Part shown: positions 48,272 to 60,510 of the stretch, one piece after another
Position numbering within the stretch: position 1 is the first letter of the stretch
How the letters are laid out: each line of letters opens with the position of its first letter
NCBI RefSeq assembly: GCF_001649575.2
Contig: NC_051431.1
Span: 24,208,079 to 24,272,078, forward strand
Direction: 5' to 3'
Source: Kryptolebias marmoratus
Taxonomy: Eukaryota > Chordata > Actinopteri > Cyprinodontiformes > Rivulidae
DNA length: 64,000 nucleotides
Position numbers and translations under genes: made by a program
The notes under the pieces: model-generated
The model's input: the letters and a program-made list of their open reading frames with translations, nothing else
The model's database searches: none
What the model was told of the DNA's origin: nothing

Positions 48272-49179
48272 TACTTGTAAAACTCCCTTAGCAGGCCCCT
48301 AATTTTTTTTGGTGGTTTGTGGAGTCCACCTTTTCTACTGGTCCTATAACACAGACAAAACTCAAGTAAGGCTAAAAAAATTCATGTTATTTCATATATC
48401 ACTTTCAATAAACAAAATTTTAAACTTTAATCAATACATTCGAGTTTTTTGTCACTTGTGGGGCCTGTTTTCTAACATTCCAATCTTGTGAGGTCCAGCT
48501 GCACACACACCATTTTTTTGTCAACCGCGGCGTCTGCCTCTACACACAAACGCAGACAAGCAACTCATATCCATTGATGTACACAAAACGTGCAGAAATT
48601 AACTCTGAGCAAAAATTAAAACAAAAATGTTGGTTGTTAGTATCAGTTTAACAGCTTTAATCTCGTCCATATGGGCATGGGGTCTGATGCATCTGCCAAG
48701 GTTATTAACTGCTATGTGGCCTGTGGATGCAGGCTAGACCTATTACCAGTTTAGCAATGAGTGAAAATGTCACCAGAGTATGCAACTCATAAAACAAGAG
48801 CAACAAAAATAAAATGTAAATTATATATATTACTAATTACTATTATTACAAAAGCCACAGGTTTTGTGGCAGAGCCTACAGATTCTCTAGTGCTGGATTA
48901 GGGTCAACGTTATGGACAGAAAACAAGGTGAAGCTCAGGAAAATAGACCAAGGTGCTGATCGCTACGGCAACAACTGACCCACTTAGAAACAGACGCATA
49001 ACCAGGTGCACGATCGTGCAACTTATATGAGGAAAAAAAACAAGACAAAAAAAACATGCTGAGCGCACATATGTGCACAGATTCCCTTAAAGTACATATG
49101 CGAGCGTACGCTGGATGTAAGCTGTCAGCTGCTGCACAGACACACACAGTTCACACCCCCTGCTCTGAACCAGACTCAC

Positions 49180-49220
49180 CTGAGCTCAATGGCCTCCCCC
49201 ATTTTGCTCCAAGAGCTCAT
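49180..49220 (-). CDS. numbl: Candidate first coding exon of numbl (N-terminal extension)
   Basis: On the minus strand, ATG at 49220 (or the in-frame ATG at 49202) leads to MSSWSKMGEAIEL plus two bases, then a perfect donor CAG|GTGAGT at 49179-49174. Spliced to the acceptor at 32299 it continues in frame through eight codons to MNKLRQSL, giving a 22-residue extension. Support: consensus donor, phase fit, correct strand, GC-richer promoter-like surroundings, and the known presence of an upstream N-terminus in NUMBL. Against: the phase fit has a one-in-three chance, and I cannot show conservation of these residues. Confidence 0.5.
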
Positions 49221-49365
49221 CAAGCACAAGAACGACAGCAGATGAGAGGCGCTTCGGAGATGACAAGCCAAGAGTGAGATCTCTCCCTCAGACTATAGCA
49301 GCGCGGGGGAAGGATGACAGAGGAGAGCAGAGAACATGTGATGAGACTGTGAGCGAGTGTGGAGC

Positions 49366-49460
<95 letters not shown>

Positions 49461-49480
49461 CCACACCTCTTCTTAAGGGG
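49221..49480 (-). promoter_or_regulatory. Possible numbl 5' UTR and promoter with CT-rich tract
   Basis: Upstream of the candidate first exon, the sense strand runs through tcctctgtcatccttccccc and then a long (CT)n tract (49366-49460). CpGs such as gcgcgg and gcgag and a ctatagtc motif lie near 49290-49310. CT/GA initiator-type tracts are common at vertebrate promoters, but no transcription start can be proved here. Confidence 0.35.
49366..49460. repeat. (GA)n/(CT)n tract
   Basis: About 95 bp, almost pure GA on the plus strand with two AAAG interruptions. It is a polypurine mirror repeat, 146 nt upstream of the candidate numbl start on the numbl strand. Confidence 0.95.
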
Positions 49481-49727
49481 ATTAACTTAGAAATAAGAGA
49501 CCCGGCACAAACAGACACTCAGAGATGCACCCAAACAGAGTCGAACTGCCCACGAGTCGATGTGGACGAGCATTGGGTTGACGGGCACACACAAACACAT
49601 ACAGTAGGCGCACGTACGCAAGCTCACAGCTGCTCTAAAAATAAAGACAAATCAATGTTTGATGATCCAAATCCTGGGAGCGAGGAAAGATGGGAGTGGG
49701 AGGACAGGAAGAGAGGGAGAGTGGGTA

Positions 49728-49756
49728 AGGAGAGGAGAGGAGAGGAGAGGAGAGGG
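49728..49756. repeat. (GGAGA)n minisatellite
   Basis: Five to six gagag-g units in a purine-rich stretch that continues to about 49772. Confidence 0.85.
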
Positions 49757-50197
49757 GAGGAGGAGGAGGTGGGGATTAAAATCGAGTCGTGGCGGGTGGT
49801 GACACAGTTTTCTTTGCTTTCATTCTGCTACGGGCGCACTGGTCAGGAGTGCACTGGGGGAGAGGGCAGGAACTGGGGCCAGGACCTGGGGAACAGGCCC
49901 AGGATGGAGAACGTGTTTAATGTAATATGCAGTAACAGGGATGTTTTGTGCATGCGGTTCTTCTCCGATGTTGGGTTCTAAAGGGCAGGTCACAGAGAAC
50001 ACAGCAGGCCGGCTCCCAAACAGAATCAAAGGCTTAGCCTTCCTGGAAGGAATCCGTATCACCCACCACCTTTCATTCCAGAGTTTTAGACTGGGACCGC
50101 TGAGTCGTAAGAAACGTTGGGCTGCAGTCGTTTTTGTCAAACCTTACAAAAACACATTTTGCATGATCTCATACAATGCTGCATAATGTCAAACAGT

Positions 50198-50666
50198 ACC
50201 GTATTTTCCGGACTATAAGGCGCACTTAAAAGCCTTAAATTTTCTGAAAAAACAACAGTGCGCCTTATAATCCAGAGCGTCTTATAAATGTAAGAAGTCG
50301 TAATGTTTTAGAACGACTTTGGTAAACTACAAAGCTGCACCGCTTGCAGCTTAAAGGCTCAGTTTTAGTCACGCACCTGGACCTGATATAAGTATAAACG
50401 CGCTGGAGGCGTTTATACTTGACGCTTACATCGGTGCAGTATTCTTCCGTAAGTTTTGAACCGTTTGATTATCTTTGTGATCTCTCAGGGATCATATAAA
50501 TGCAGATACAGGCAAACCAGCTCCGCTAGAGCTGTCCACGGCCCATGCTAAGTTACAAAAATTGGGAGGTGCACGTCAATGCGCTTTATATATGACAAAA
50601 GTTTGAAAACAGACCATTCATTGAAAATGCGTCTTATCCAGTGCGCCCTATAGTGCGGTAAATATG
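50198..50666. mobile_element. TIR element of the common ACCGTATTTTCCGGACTATAA type
   Basis: Left accgtattttccggactata aggcgcac, right gtgcgccctatagtgcggta, reverse complements with few mismatches. This terminus is widespread in fish genomes. Inside is a 12-bp perfect hairpin (50390-50401 with 50409-50420, 7-nt loop). No protein frame. Confidence 0.65.
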
Positions 50667-50689
50667 TCAAGTATGTGTTGAGACAGACA

Positions 50690-50890
50690 TTCAGCTACTA
50701 CAACAACACATTTTAGCTCAATATCTGTAAAACTGACATTTTTGTACTGCCGTCTAGACTCTTAAAGTTATTCAGTGGGTCAATGCACATCCATTGATTA
50801 TCCAACGATTATTTTCAGAAAGGTTCATTAAAATCTGTGACATATTTTCATAACAGACAAACAGAGTTGACTCCAACAGTTAAGTTTTCT
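50690..50890 (-). repeat. Dispersed repeat family E, fragment
   Basis: agctcaatatctgtaaaact, ttattcagtgggtcaatgca and ttcattaaaatctgtgaca match family E words in reverse. Confidence 0.4.
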
Positions 50891-53140
50891 GAAGTGGGCT
50901 TTGTAGTGTTATGTAGTCCTTTACTCTCTTTACAAAAATGATAGAACCTTGCAGACCACACCCAAATAAACAGGTGGCTGTGTGAATGTTTCTTATGCTC
51001 CGGGCGTTGCTAGTTTCTGCTCCAGATTGCCTGTTCAGTGAAACATTTGCTGGCAAAGCTGGAGAAGCATATGGATCATTCTCAGATGTCAAAGACTCTT
51101 GTGATGATTCAGATGAGACATTAAAGGGAGAACCAGCAAGCAAAGTTACAGCAAATCTGCTCTCAAAATGGGTTCAAGTCATGGTATATGATTATTAAAG
51201 GGATAGCCTGGATCTCCTCTAGTAGGGTTCTGTGAAGCTGAACACTGATGCAAAATTAATGGAGTAAAGAAATCAATCAAACAACATTTGGCTAGACTGA
51301 TTAGTGCTTTTATTTTTACACCATATCACTTTTGCATTAGACAATTACTTTGAATGCTTAACAGGTTTGGACTTTCAACACAAGTTTCACATAAAGAAAC
51401 GGATCACAGACCATTGCGCATAACAACTGCCCCTTTAAAAACAAATCTTTTTCATGTTCAAGCTTGCTTTACGAAACACTGACTTTGAAAACATCAGAAA
51501 TAAAATCTGAGATTCCTCGCCGGTTCAAATGTGGCTGCATGTTTGAGCTTTAAGGACATTTATTAGTTCTCTCTAAATCTATTAAGACCCTTTATAACCC
51601 CGTCACACTGGTTGGTGGCCCCACTACAACATTTAAAAAATCAGCCAGAATGTAAATGGTGTTTGTATGGTTTTGGCGAGGTTTTTATTAAAAATACAGC
51701 CGCCCCCCCTCCCCATTACGTGTAATGGAGCACGATTGGTCCACAATGATTTAGATTTATACGGTTAAAAAAATACTATAATATAGTTCAATGTTTTTGC
51801 TTTTTAATTAAACAGTTGATGCTGATTAGTGAGAGCGCCAAATGAAATACAAGAGAGATTTTGCAACAGAGGGTCATATTTCTACTCTTAACCATGAAAT
51901 AACTTCATATTACATGTAAGGTTGTCACCTGATATGGTACAGATTTAATTCGACTCTCAGCTCCTGATAGAAATTGTTAAGAAATACAGCGGTCAAACAA
52001 GAGGTGGAGAGGTTGGGTTAAATGCCAAACGCTGGATGAAATACAGGATTAGGTTTTTGTGGAACTACTGTGGTAGTACTGGAGCTGTGGTAAGTAAAGG
52101 AGAAGACAAGAATGGCTGAAGTGGATGAGCTGTTTGTGGGGGTTGAGTGATTTGAAAGGCTCACACAGATGGAGACATCGACAGAAACTGACCTTGAGAT
52201 TGTAGGACGTTTATGAACAGACAGAGAAAAATTACGTCCTGAACTTGAAGGAGTGATCGAAAAAGGAGGGCTGCTGGGGACTGGCCTTTTTGTTGGTAGG
52301 TTTACTGCAAAAATAAAGTAGACTAAATCCCCATTTTAAATCTTGTTTATACATTTCCCCAAAAGATGCAAAAATTCATTATAGGTACACAATTCAATGA
52401 AGTAATAGTAGTAGTAGATTTGGTTTGATGCCATGTCAACAACAATGGGTATATCAACAAGGTGTAATAAACAAACAAAGCTTACTTAAAACAAGAAATT
52501 AAAATAAGAAAATAAAAACTTACATATTATTTGAATACAGTATTTTAAAATTAATATTTGGTTTTAAAAAATCAATAACTCTTTTTGGTGTAATCTTATT
52601 AAAAACATTTTCCGTACTGTTTTCACAGTAAAAACGTTGGCTTGTAGTTAGCCGTCTTAATGAGATCCATCCTTGTAGCTAGTTTTTCTTCCCCAAAGAA
52701 AAAAACCCACTGCTATTAAAGCCTGCAGACACTCTGCCACGCTACTAATGCAACAAATCAACAGAACAAGGTCACAGATACTTTCAAGATGCCTGGAAAG
52801 TTGTGACTTGCAACATACTCTGGGCTTTCTAGCCTTTGTTTTAGGCTTGCAAAATGTTTACCGAAATTAAAGCTTGAGATAGCCCAGCTAGCGTTGTGTG
52901 TTCATGACCCTTTGCTCACGCATTCCCCAGTTTCCATGATGACAATTTGTCCTTTAATCTGTTTATGCTTCAACACCCAGAAACTGAGATCAGAGATGGA
53001 CCAGACTGAGAGATCAATCCTTCCTTGTCATGCTCTGTCTTTGTTCATGTGTTAGTTACAGACACAGTATTCTGGCTATTTGTGGCTAAACAGTCAACAC
53101 CCTCTTTTTTATGCTTATAATTAGTGGTTTCCCTTTTTTA
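50891..53140. other. Intergenic, nothing recognised
   Basis: AT-rich. No frame with a domain, no paired ends found. Confidence 0.5.
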
Positions 53141-53735
53141 GGTCCAGTTTACACATGAACACTCTCCTGGAAATGGTATAGATTTTCCGATGTTGACAGT
53201 AAAAGCGTTACACGTTCACACTGTAATGCTGTGATCGCAATCGCTTGTTTAGACTAGACCGCAAAATTGTTGAAGCCTTTGTGGTTTTCATGCCAGGTCA
53301 CTAGGTGGCGCCGTGATTTCTACAACAGTAGACAAAATGTGTCATTACACCAGTGGTTCCCAAAGACTTTCTTCTGGGGCCCCCCTACGGATTACAGTGC
53401 CACCCCTCCCTCCCCCTTTGGGAACCACTGCATTACATGGACGTTCATTTGGACCGACGATGAGGTTGGATTGACATTACTTTAAATTATAAATCTAAAA
53501 AGATTCAGTTGTTGACTGTGTGCAGAATTACCATTGACTGACTGCCACTGTAGTGGACATGTGCAAACACTTTCAGGTAAACTGTGGTTTCTTATGCTGG
53601 GAATTTTTAAAATTTAAAATTTTTTTAAAGTTTTGTTGTCAGGGAATACAATCTCTGTTGGTGTGTAGACGGCCGGCCAAAACGCAACAAAATTGTTCTG
53701 ATTTCACTTAAAAACAGCGTTGTGTAAACTGGGCC
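53141..53735. mobile_element. MITE family A, copy 3, carrying a nested hAT MITE
   Basis: Left ggtccagtttacacatgaac, right acagcgttgtgtaaactggg cc, reverse complements, with tta on both sides (53138-53140 and 53736-53738). The 3-bp duplication points to the PIF/Harbinger type. The interior shares gattttccgatgttgacagt and gttacacgttcacactgtaa with the other copies. Confidence 0.75.
53351..53430. mobile_element. 80-bp hAT MITE nested in MITE family A
   Basis: Ends cagtggttcccaaag and ctttgggaaccactg are perfect inverted repeats, flanked by cattacac (53343-53350) and cattacat (53431-53438), an 8-bp hAT duplication with one change. Confidence 0.85.
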
Positions 53736-54739
53736 TTACTCTGCTGACAGGCTGAACACTGTTGTGATTCTTATTCTTACATGCTTCCTATGGGGAAATG
53801 TGTCTTGTTCATTGTGACTAAAGTCCACACAGATCCTGTGTAGCCAATAAAAGGATCTGAAGAGCACCAAAAATAATCTAATTTAATCCAAAGCACCTGC
53901 AAAAAAAATAAATAAAAAGATTACGCACCTGCTGCAGCTTTACAGAAAATATCTTGGGGTGTAAACATGTTATAGGTTAAAAACTAATTCTTTCTGAAAT
54001 GTTGTCTTCATAGTTTTTACAGTGGAATTCTGGCAAACCACAGCGTAGAGTATTTTAATGTAAATTCCACTTTTTTTATTGACTGTCATACATCATCAAC
54101 GTTTTTATGGTGAAATTTTGGCAACCACAAGTGCTGGCATTCTTACTGTAACTACCACTTTTTTTTAATTTAATTTTATTTTGTAGGTTTTACGTATCTC
54201 TCAGAGAGAAAAGCCATGATGAACAACATAAGTTATTTGGGGATTTGAACCCTCTTCTATCTTAAGTCTTTTCCAGGCCATGAAAACAGCCATTTCTGTC
54301 TTATAAATGGAAATGATAACAAAGTAAGTTTTGACACATGACGTTTGTCGCTGAATCAACACAAGATTTGACTTGATCCGATGTCAGATTTTAACTTCAA
54401 GAAATGACTACCATTACAACTAAAGGTGAGGCCCATTAGTTCTCTTCATTTTGAAATCCCTCTCGTAAAGTATCCAGTATTTTTTTTTATCTCCATCATA
54501 ATCAACTCCTCCTCGGCTCGTTTCTGCACTCCTCCATCAGAGCAGCACAGATGGTGAGAAGAGGAGGGTGAGGAAGAAAGGGATCTAAAAATACGCAGAG
54601 ACAGTGGAAGACAAAGCCACCAAGGAGGACAAAGATAATTTGAAACTCATTAAAGCAGAGTACAGTGGATTAACCTCTGTGGTGCTGGAGCTCCTCTATG
54701 AGCAGTCTGTAAATAATCTGTGAGTGTATATTTATCCAT
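53736..54739. other. Intergenic, nothing recognised
   Basis: AT-rich with T runs. ttttacagtggaattctggc (near 54020) and ttatggtgaaattttggc (near 54100) are a loose internal repeat. Confidence 0.5.
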
Positions 54740-55160
54740 CGGACAGACACTAACATAAGCCTATTAAGACTGCTGTGCAGTTATGAAACATGATGATCTC
54801 ACCGGCCAGGTGGGAACAGATCCACTTCCTGCTCCCAGCCAGTGTAAACCCTCTGCTGCGGGGTTCCAGGCAGCTGAGCCTCCAGTTAGAGCAGAAGCAA
54901 CGGAACCGAACGGCACCCTCTGCGGTCGTGTCTGCAAATGAGTTCAATCTGACACTCTGTGGTCTTCGAACCGTCCCGACTCAGTGACTCCTTAACAGCG
55001 TGTTATTTCTACCCAGCACTATCTGCATGGAAATTAGCCTCCTTCTAACACACACTCGCAGCCACAATTAATTATCCGGGTCGTTACAAACAATAATCTA
55101 AATCCACTTCGTGCAAATGAGCAATCCTCCAATTTCCCACTGATGAGCTTATTCTAAAGC
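54740..55160. promoter_or_regulatory. Candidate conserved non-coding regulatory block
   Basis: Non-repetitive, higher-complexity sequence with clustered homeodomain-like cores (attaattatc near 55068), SOX-like aacaat near 55090, and octamer-like gcaaatga near 54935 and 55115. There is no open frame of interest. Calling it a regulatory element is inference from composition only. Confidence 0.25.
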
Positions 55161-56868
55161 TCAGAAATGTATACTAGAAAAAAACAAAACAATGTGCTGT
55201 ACCCTCACAGGTATCTGTCATGGCTCTAAAATAGTTAAAGAGTGATAGCTTGTGTTAATCAAAATCATAACTTTGTTCTTTTACAAAAACAGAGAAAATA
55301 AAAAATGGAAAACAGCTTTTCGAACTCTGACCCCTCGTGTGTTTTATACAAGAGTAGCTACAACTCTTCCATTTTATATAATAAAACTTCTTCACATATG
55401 AAACCTAAAATTCGCACACAGACGCAGACAGATCCATTTCCCCCCACCTTTAGCGGCCGGGGATATATAAAAACCAGATGATTTAACTGAAAGACAGCAG
55501 AGTGCACCGAAAGCTCCTCTTGTAAATCTCCAAGGAGCTGTGCCGTGACATCGTCTCCCCGTGTCTACTTTGCATAATGAATAGTCAATAAAATCAGTGT
55601 CATTGTCGAGACGCCGATGAACGGCTTTAACGCAGCCCACCTGCACTTGTTCTGAGACTTATCTCACCTGAGTTCTGTCAAGAACCAGATGGGTAATCTT
55701 TAGGTGAACTTGTTCCACATGCTTCATTGGGACATTTAAGTTGCTCCGGTTCATCATTCTGTTACCCCGCCCCCAATCAGTGACTTCTGCTGAACCAAGC
55801 AGAAGCTATCCAGTCATCTACTGCTAGGAAAGCCTGAATCATTACGATCGTCTAGTCAGCCCCATCAAAGAATCCATTGAAAACACTTTCTTAATCCTGT
55901 TAAGACTGACGCGCGACAGCCAAGTCCACTGCTGAGTCCTGACGAGTCGATTCTGCTCAATACGGCTTTTTTTTTCGTTTCTTTTTCCCCCCTTTCCCTC
56001 ATCTGTCTCGTTTGCCCTCCGTCACGCTCCATCATCGTACGTGAAACAGTGGATAAGTGTGTGAGGGTGTTTAGGAGACACGAACGAACGCGTCGACCTA
56101 GTCGGGCTTTTAGTTAACAAGAGCTTCGCGATACAGTATGTGCGCACGGGAGACTACAGGGTTCTGAACAAGTCAGGTGTTCGACGCTCCTCCAATCCCC
56201 AGCCACCCAAACACCGTCACGCTACATACATGCGAAGAACATGTGGAGACCTTGCTGCTGCATGGCAACCAGATGTCATAGCAACAGGCTTTTATTCTTT
56301 ATGTGTACTCAGATACCCCCGAGTAAAGGGCTACGTATCTGGGAACAAAAGCTTGAATGAAAATAGAAAGAGACAGGATGAGAAGAAGGAGCATGAACAG
56401 TGTTCTTTCACTGCGCTGGGATCAGATGAGGGTGAGGAGAGGACGACAGACACTGACAACATTGTGGATGTGAGGAGGCCTCCCTCATCGCCGTTCACAA
56501 CAAGGTCAGCCGAGCGCCGAGCAGCAGACAGAACAGTCATTCTGCTCGTCGCTCGCTGCGAAGGCCACAGCTACAGTTACTGCGGGCCAGACGCTGGTGG
56601 GAAAGGACAGTGGGGGGGAGCTGATTAAATTAGGGGTCAGGAGCTCACCACGTAACGACACTGGAAACAGAGTGAACACATGAGGGCCTAACTTCACGAT
56701 ATGAGCAGTCCATCATCCAGGCAATGTGTCAATAAGCTGTTTTGACTGATCAGCAATAAACAAAATTAAATTTCTTTACATTGCTGCCCATAAAGACCCA
56801 GGCGAAGATGGGTATAGAGATGACTTTCCCCCTCGCAGTTTTAATTTCCCATATTTTATTAAAATATA
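55161..56868. other. Upstream region with CpG-containing unique sequence
   Basis: 55980-56130 has a T/C-rich run followed by CpG-rich text (acgaacgaacgcgtcgacct). The 162-codon frame 56140-56628 has no domain and no coding-like composition, and I do not call it a gene. Confidence 0.4.
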
Positions 56869-56958
56869 TAGTGCCTTGCAAAAGTATTCACCCCCTTGGA
56901 TGTTTTCTGCTTTTATTGCTGCAATAAATCAGTCATGAACACTATAAATTGGCCTTAT

Positions 56959-57050
<92 letters not shown>

Positions 57051-57555
57051 AGAACCTTCAATGTCAAAGTGAAATCCATATTTTTACAGAGTAATACCAA
57101 ATGAATAATTAAATAAAAATATTTGATGTTAAATAAGTGACTGCATAAATATTCATAATAAAAGGACTGTCCTAATTTGACTCAGAGAAAAGATGACTGA
57201 AAACTACAAGTCAGGGGGTGGATACAAAAGGATTTCCAAGGCCCTAAACATCCCCAGGAGTTCTGTTAAATCCATCATCAAGAGATGGAAGAAACATGGG
57301 GCATGTGTAAATCTACCAAGAGCAGGTTTTCCTGAGTGACCGTGAAGAAGGAGAATAATGATAGAGACCCCCATGACACCTGTGACTCTGAAGGAGGTCC
57401 AAGCTCCAGCGGGTGAGATGGAACAGACTGTATATATAACAACTGTTGTCCAGGTTTTCACCATTTTCAGATTTATTGGAGAGTGGCAAACAGAAAACCA
57501 TTGTTGAAGAAAACTGATTAAATCTTGACATGGGTCTCTAAACAATCTACACAAA
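56869..57555 (+). mobile_element. Degenerate Tc1/mariner-like element with internal microsatellites
   Basis: The left end tgccttgcaaaagtattcac is the well-known fish Tc1-type terminus. The later text aaggatttccaaggccctaa, aagagatggaagaaacatgg and caccaagagc-type words match 62700-63240 in reverse. Frames are broken throughout. Confidence 0.65.
56961..57049. repeat. (TA)n and (GATA)n microsatellites
   Basis: TA units at 56961-56992, then thirteen GATA units at 56996-57049, inside the Tc1-like relic. Confidence 0.95.
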
Positions 57556-57814
57556 CTCTAGTTGAGATTTAATCTGTTTTAAGTTATAGTTGTTAAGGAT
57601 GCCAATAAATAGGAGTCGAAGCACCCTTATTCAACAAATTTTCTTTTGTTTCAGTCACAATTTTCAATTCACTACTTCTCCCGCAGCTTTGTAAAAACTC
57701 ATATATAAAATTGATCTAAAATTACAGGCCAGTTGGGAATAATATGCTTTGACCTTTGGTAGCGGTCCATTATACAATGAAATTTAAAAAAAAGACAAAA
57801 GAAAAGCTATAAAT

Positions 57815-58300
57815 TTTTCCATAAATAACAATGGGATTTTTGTGAAGGTAGTAAGAAAAGCCAGCCATCTTTAGAGCACTACAGCTCAGTGTAGAAACAT
57901 CTTTCAAAGTTTAAACGAGTCACAGAAAGTTCAACTTTACACGACTGAACTTGTATTTTGATAACTTCAATGGTTTTTACACAACCACAGTTGAGGCTTT
58001 GTGATGTTTGGAGATTTTACCATGAACGGTTCAGATTAGAGCAGGATGAAGTCATGCACTCTAACTTTTCAGATGTCTAAACTTTGCAGACTTTTTGCAA
58101 ACAAACGCTTCCTATTTCCACAGTCTTTACATTTTTCTGTACAGTTTATACGTATAAAAAACCAAACATATTTTTTGTCTTCCGTCACCTAGTGTGTCTC
58201 ACTGCTGTAAGATTTATGGTTTTCTCTCAAATACACCCAGAATGCAGACAGCACATCTAAGCTTCCATAAACTCCCATTATAGCTGAGTTCTTAATTTTG
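57815..58300 (-). repeat. Dispersed repeat family D, copy 3
   Basis: acaatgggatttttgtgaag, caatggtttttacacaacca and ggagattttaccatgaa match copies at 33410 (opposite strand) and 8230 (same strand). Confidence 0.55.
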
Positions 58301-60319
58301 TCTTCAAAACTGGAACAGAAGGCTTTCTTTTTAACTTGCCATGTCTCCTGCAGACTTCAGACACATACAGGTTGACAGGTGTGACAAACAGAGGCTTCGC
58401 CACTCACGGGTCAAGAATTTTTTCAGCACAGTAGTGACTTCTGGCCACTTCTTCATTCCTACTCTGCCTTTCTGTCCACTTGTCCTATTATGAGAGCTGC
58501 CAGGGAGTGAGACACACAGATGTGTGGTAACCAGGGTGATCCTAACGAGCCACTGGTAGCGGTAACGTTTCCTTCGATCTTGCTGGGTCTAACAGTTTTT
58601 GTATTTTGTTATAAAACTGAAATGAAAAAGAACCGGACCTCTACTGGAGATAAACCCTAAATGACGCTCCTTTCCCCCATAATGTCTTTATTTAAAAAAA
58701 AACTTTCAGTTATTTATAGTTTTCTGGCTTTGCAGGTTTATTGATTTTATTGAAAGTGATTACCATTCTTCTGCACGTCATTCACACAGCCTCTTCAAAC
58801 ACTGCACACATATTATCCTCCCTATGGAGTAGTTTGCTCCTTCTGAATGATATCTCAGATGTATTTTTGTGTTTTGATCTGATCAATTGCTGTGTTTTAT
58901 TCTTACATGGACTGCACACTAAGTGTTGACGCTGCAGAGTAGATGAGGAGAAACATATGGGGGGGGGGCTTTTGATTTCCCTGCCTGTGCTGCAGCGCCC
59001 CTGCTGGACAACACCAGTATCACTGTCATTGTCTGCGTGCATGTCGTCCATCTGCTTTTACGTCATCGCCCCCGGTTGCTTTCCCTAACCTCCGACCTCT
59101 GACCTCCAGTCCAGACAGAAAAAGATCCCCCGCCCCCCCTCCTCATTCTAATTTCCCCGATGCGCGGATGAACGTGTCATAAATACAAATTAAAGTTGCC
59201 ACAAAGGTAAACATCTTGTAAAGACGGGTCCATTGCGCAAAACACTCTGAGTGTTTTTAAAGCAGAAACCTCCAAGACTCAAAGCCTAAAATCAATAGGG
59301 CTTTTAAAGCTTTTAACATCTGCCCCGACATGCTCTGGATTTCCTGTCTGTGTTCGATGCATTCCTGAACAAAAAAGGCCTTGGAGGGGGGGGTAATTCT
59401 GTTTATGTTTTAGAAATTAACCTTCATAGTTATAGGTGACACAGTTTGTTGGCTCCTCAAATAGTCATTCTGAAGGCTTTGAAAGTGAGAGGCTTGCTCT
59501 GCGTAAATGTATATGTGCATATATTATATGTTTGTCTGTTAATCCATATGTCAGTTAGTTTTAGTTTGTGTGACATCAGCCATCTGCCACCAAATCTGCC
59601 TTCTGACAGTCGGTCTTGCAGCGTTTTTCTGGGACACAAAGAATCATCATCAGTCAGCAACATCTGGTGGCACAAAAACTTTGTGCAGAGGACGCTAAGA
59701 AGGTATCCTCAGCCCCAGAGATGGTTTTCATCTGCCGTACGGAGCGCGCGAGTGAAGAATCACCCTCCATTAGCGTTGGCTCGGCTGCGGTTTGGGGTTG
59801 GTGTGGAGAAACGAGACAGGATGACCTTCACGGGGTGGTGGTGTCTTATCGACCGGCACTAAAAGCTGGGGCCGGGCGCGCAGAAACTCAGCCAGAGGAA
59901 AGGGTTTAAAATTCCAGCAGACATGCTTTGTGGTGCCGCTGTAGAGCAACCCCCACCACCACCACCAGAAACCAACGAGAGGGAGGGGGTTAATACACTT
60001 ACTGACCAGAAAACATGGAGACTGGCATGTGTGAGGTTTTGATTCTGGGAGGAAATTTAGGAGCCATGTTGAGCCAATCAATGCACATGTTTTCTGAAAA
60101 GAAAGATCAGTCGGGGTGTAAAATAAATAAATAAAAGGCTTAGTATTTTATGAAGGAACGCATATAAACCATCGCCTTTCATGCCAGAGTTTCAAACTAA
60201 GATCGTCTTTTGTTGAGAAGAGATGAAGTTACAGCCCTTTCGGTCGACCTTAAAAATAAAGTTCTACGCGATGCTGCGAGAACTCACGCAATCCGTTCGT
60301 GCTCAAAGTATGGAAATAG
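58301..60319. other. Intergenic, nothing recognised
   Basis: Includes a small GC-rich to AT transition near 59100-59240 (cgatgcgcggatgaacgtgt, then cataaatacaaattaaag). Frames at 59446-59909 are short and carry no domain. Confidence 0.45.
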
Positions 60320-60510
60320 GATGACTGTCAGCTACGACCGCACCAAATTTCAGCTAAACATATTTAAAGTTGACTGAGTTGTTTTTACAAAGGTTTATTA
60401 GCTTTGGAGGTCGCCTTGAACCAAGTTGGCTCCAAAAACTATTCAGTTGTAGATGTGCATCCAATGATCACTTTCTGAGAGCTTCATTAAAATCCGGGGC
60501 AATAACAAGG
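60320..60510 (-). repeat. Dispersed repeat family E, fragment
   Basis: accaagttggctccaaaaac, tattcagttgtagatgtgca and cttcattaaaatcc match family E in reverse. Confidence 0.45.

Larger units (their letters stand above)
32299..49179 (-). other. Presumed first intron of numbl (17 kb), repeat-rich
   Basis: If the exon at 49180 is real, this is one intron. It holds microsatellites, Rex3 pieces, three MITE-type elements, and copies of repeat families B, D and E, listed separately. Unlisted stretches (37000-39830, 40200-42570, 44010-46590, 48100-49170) show no exon I can support. The 197-codon frame at 38110-38703 crosses a CA repeat and has no domain. Confidence 0.5.

Noticed and set aside
49274..49981. 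235-codon plus-strand frame
   Set aside because: It depends on the GA tract, which is open in all frames, and the rest is low complexity with no domain.
56140..56628. 162-codon plus-strand frame
   Set aside because: No recognisable domain and no splice or promoter support.
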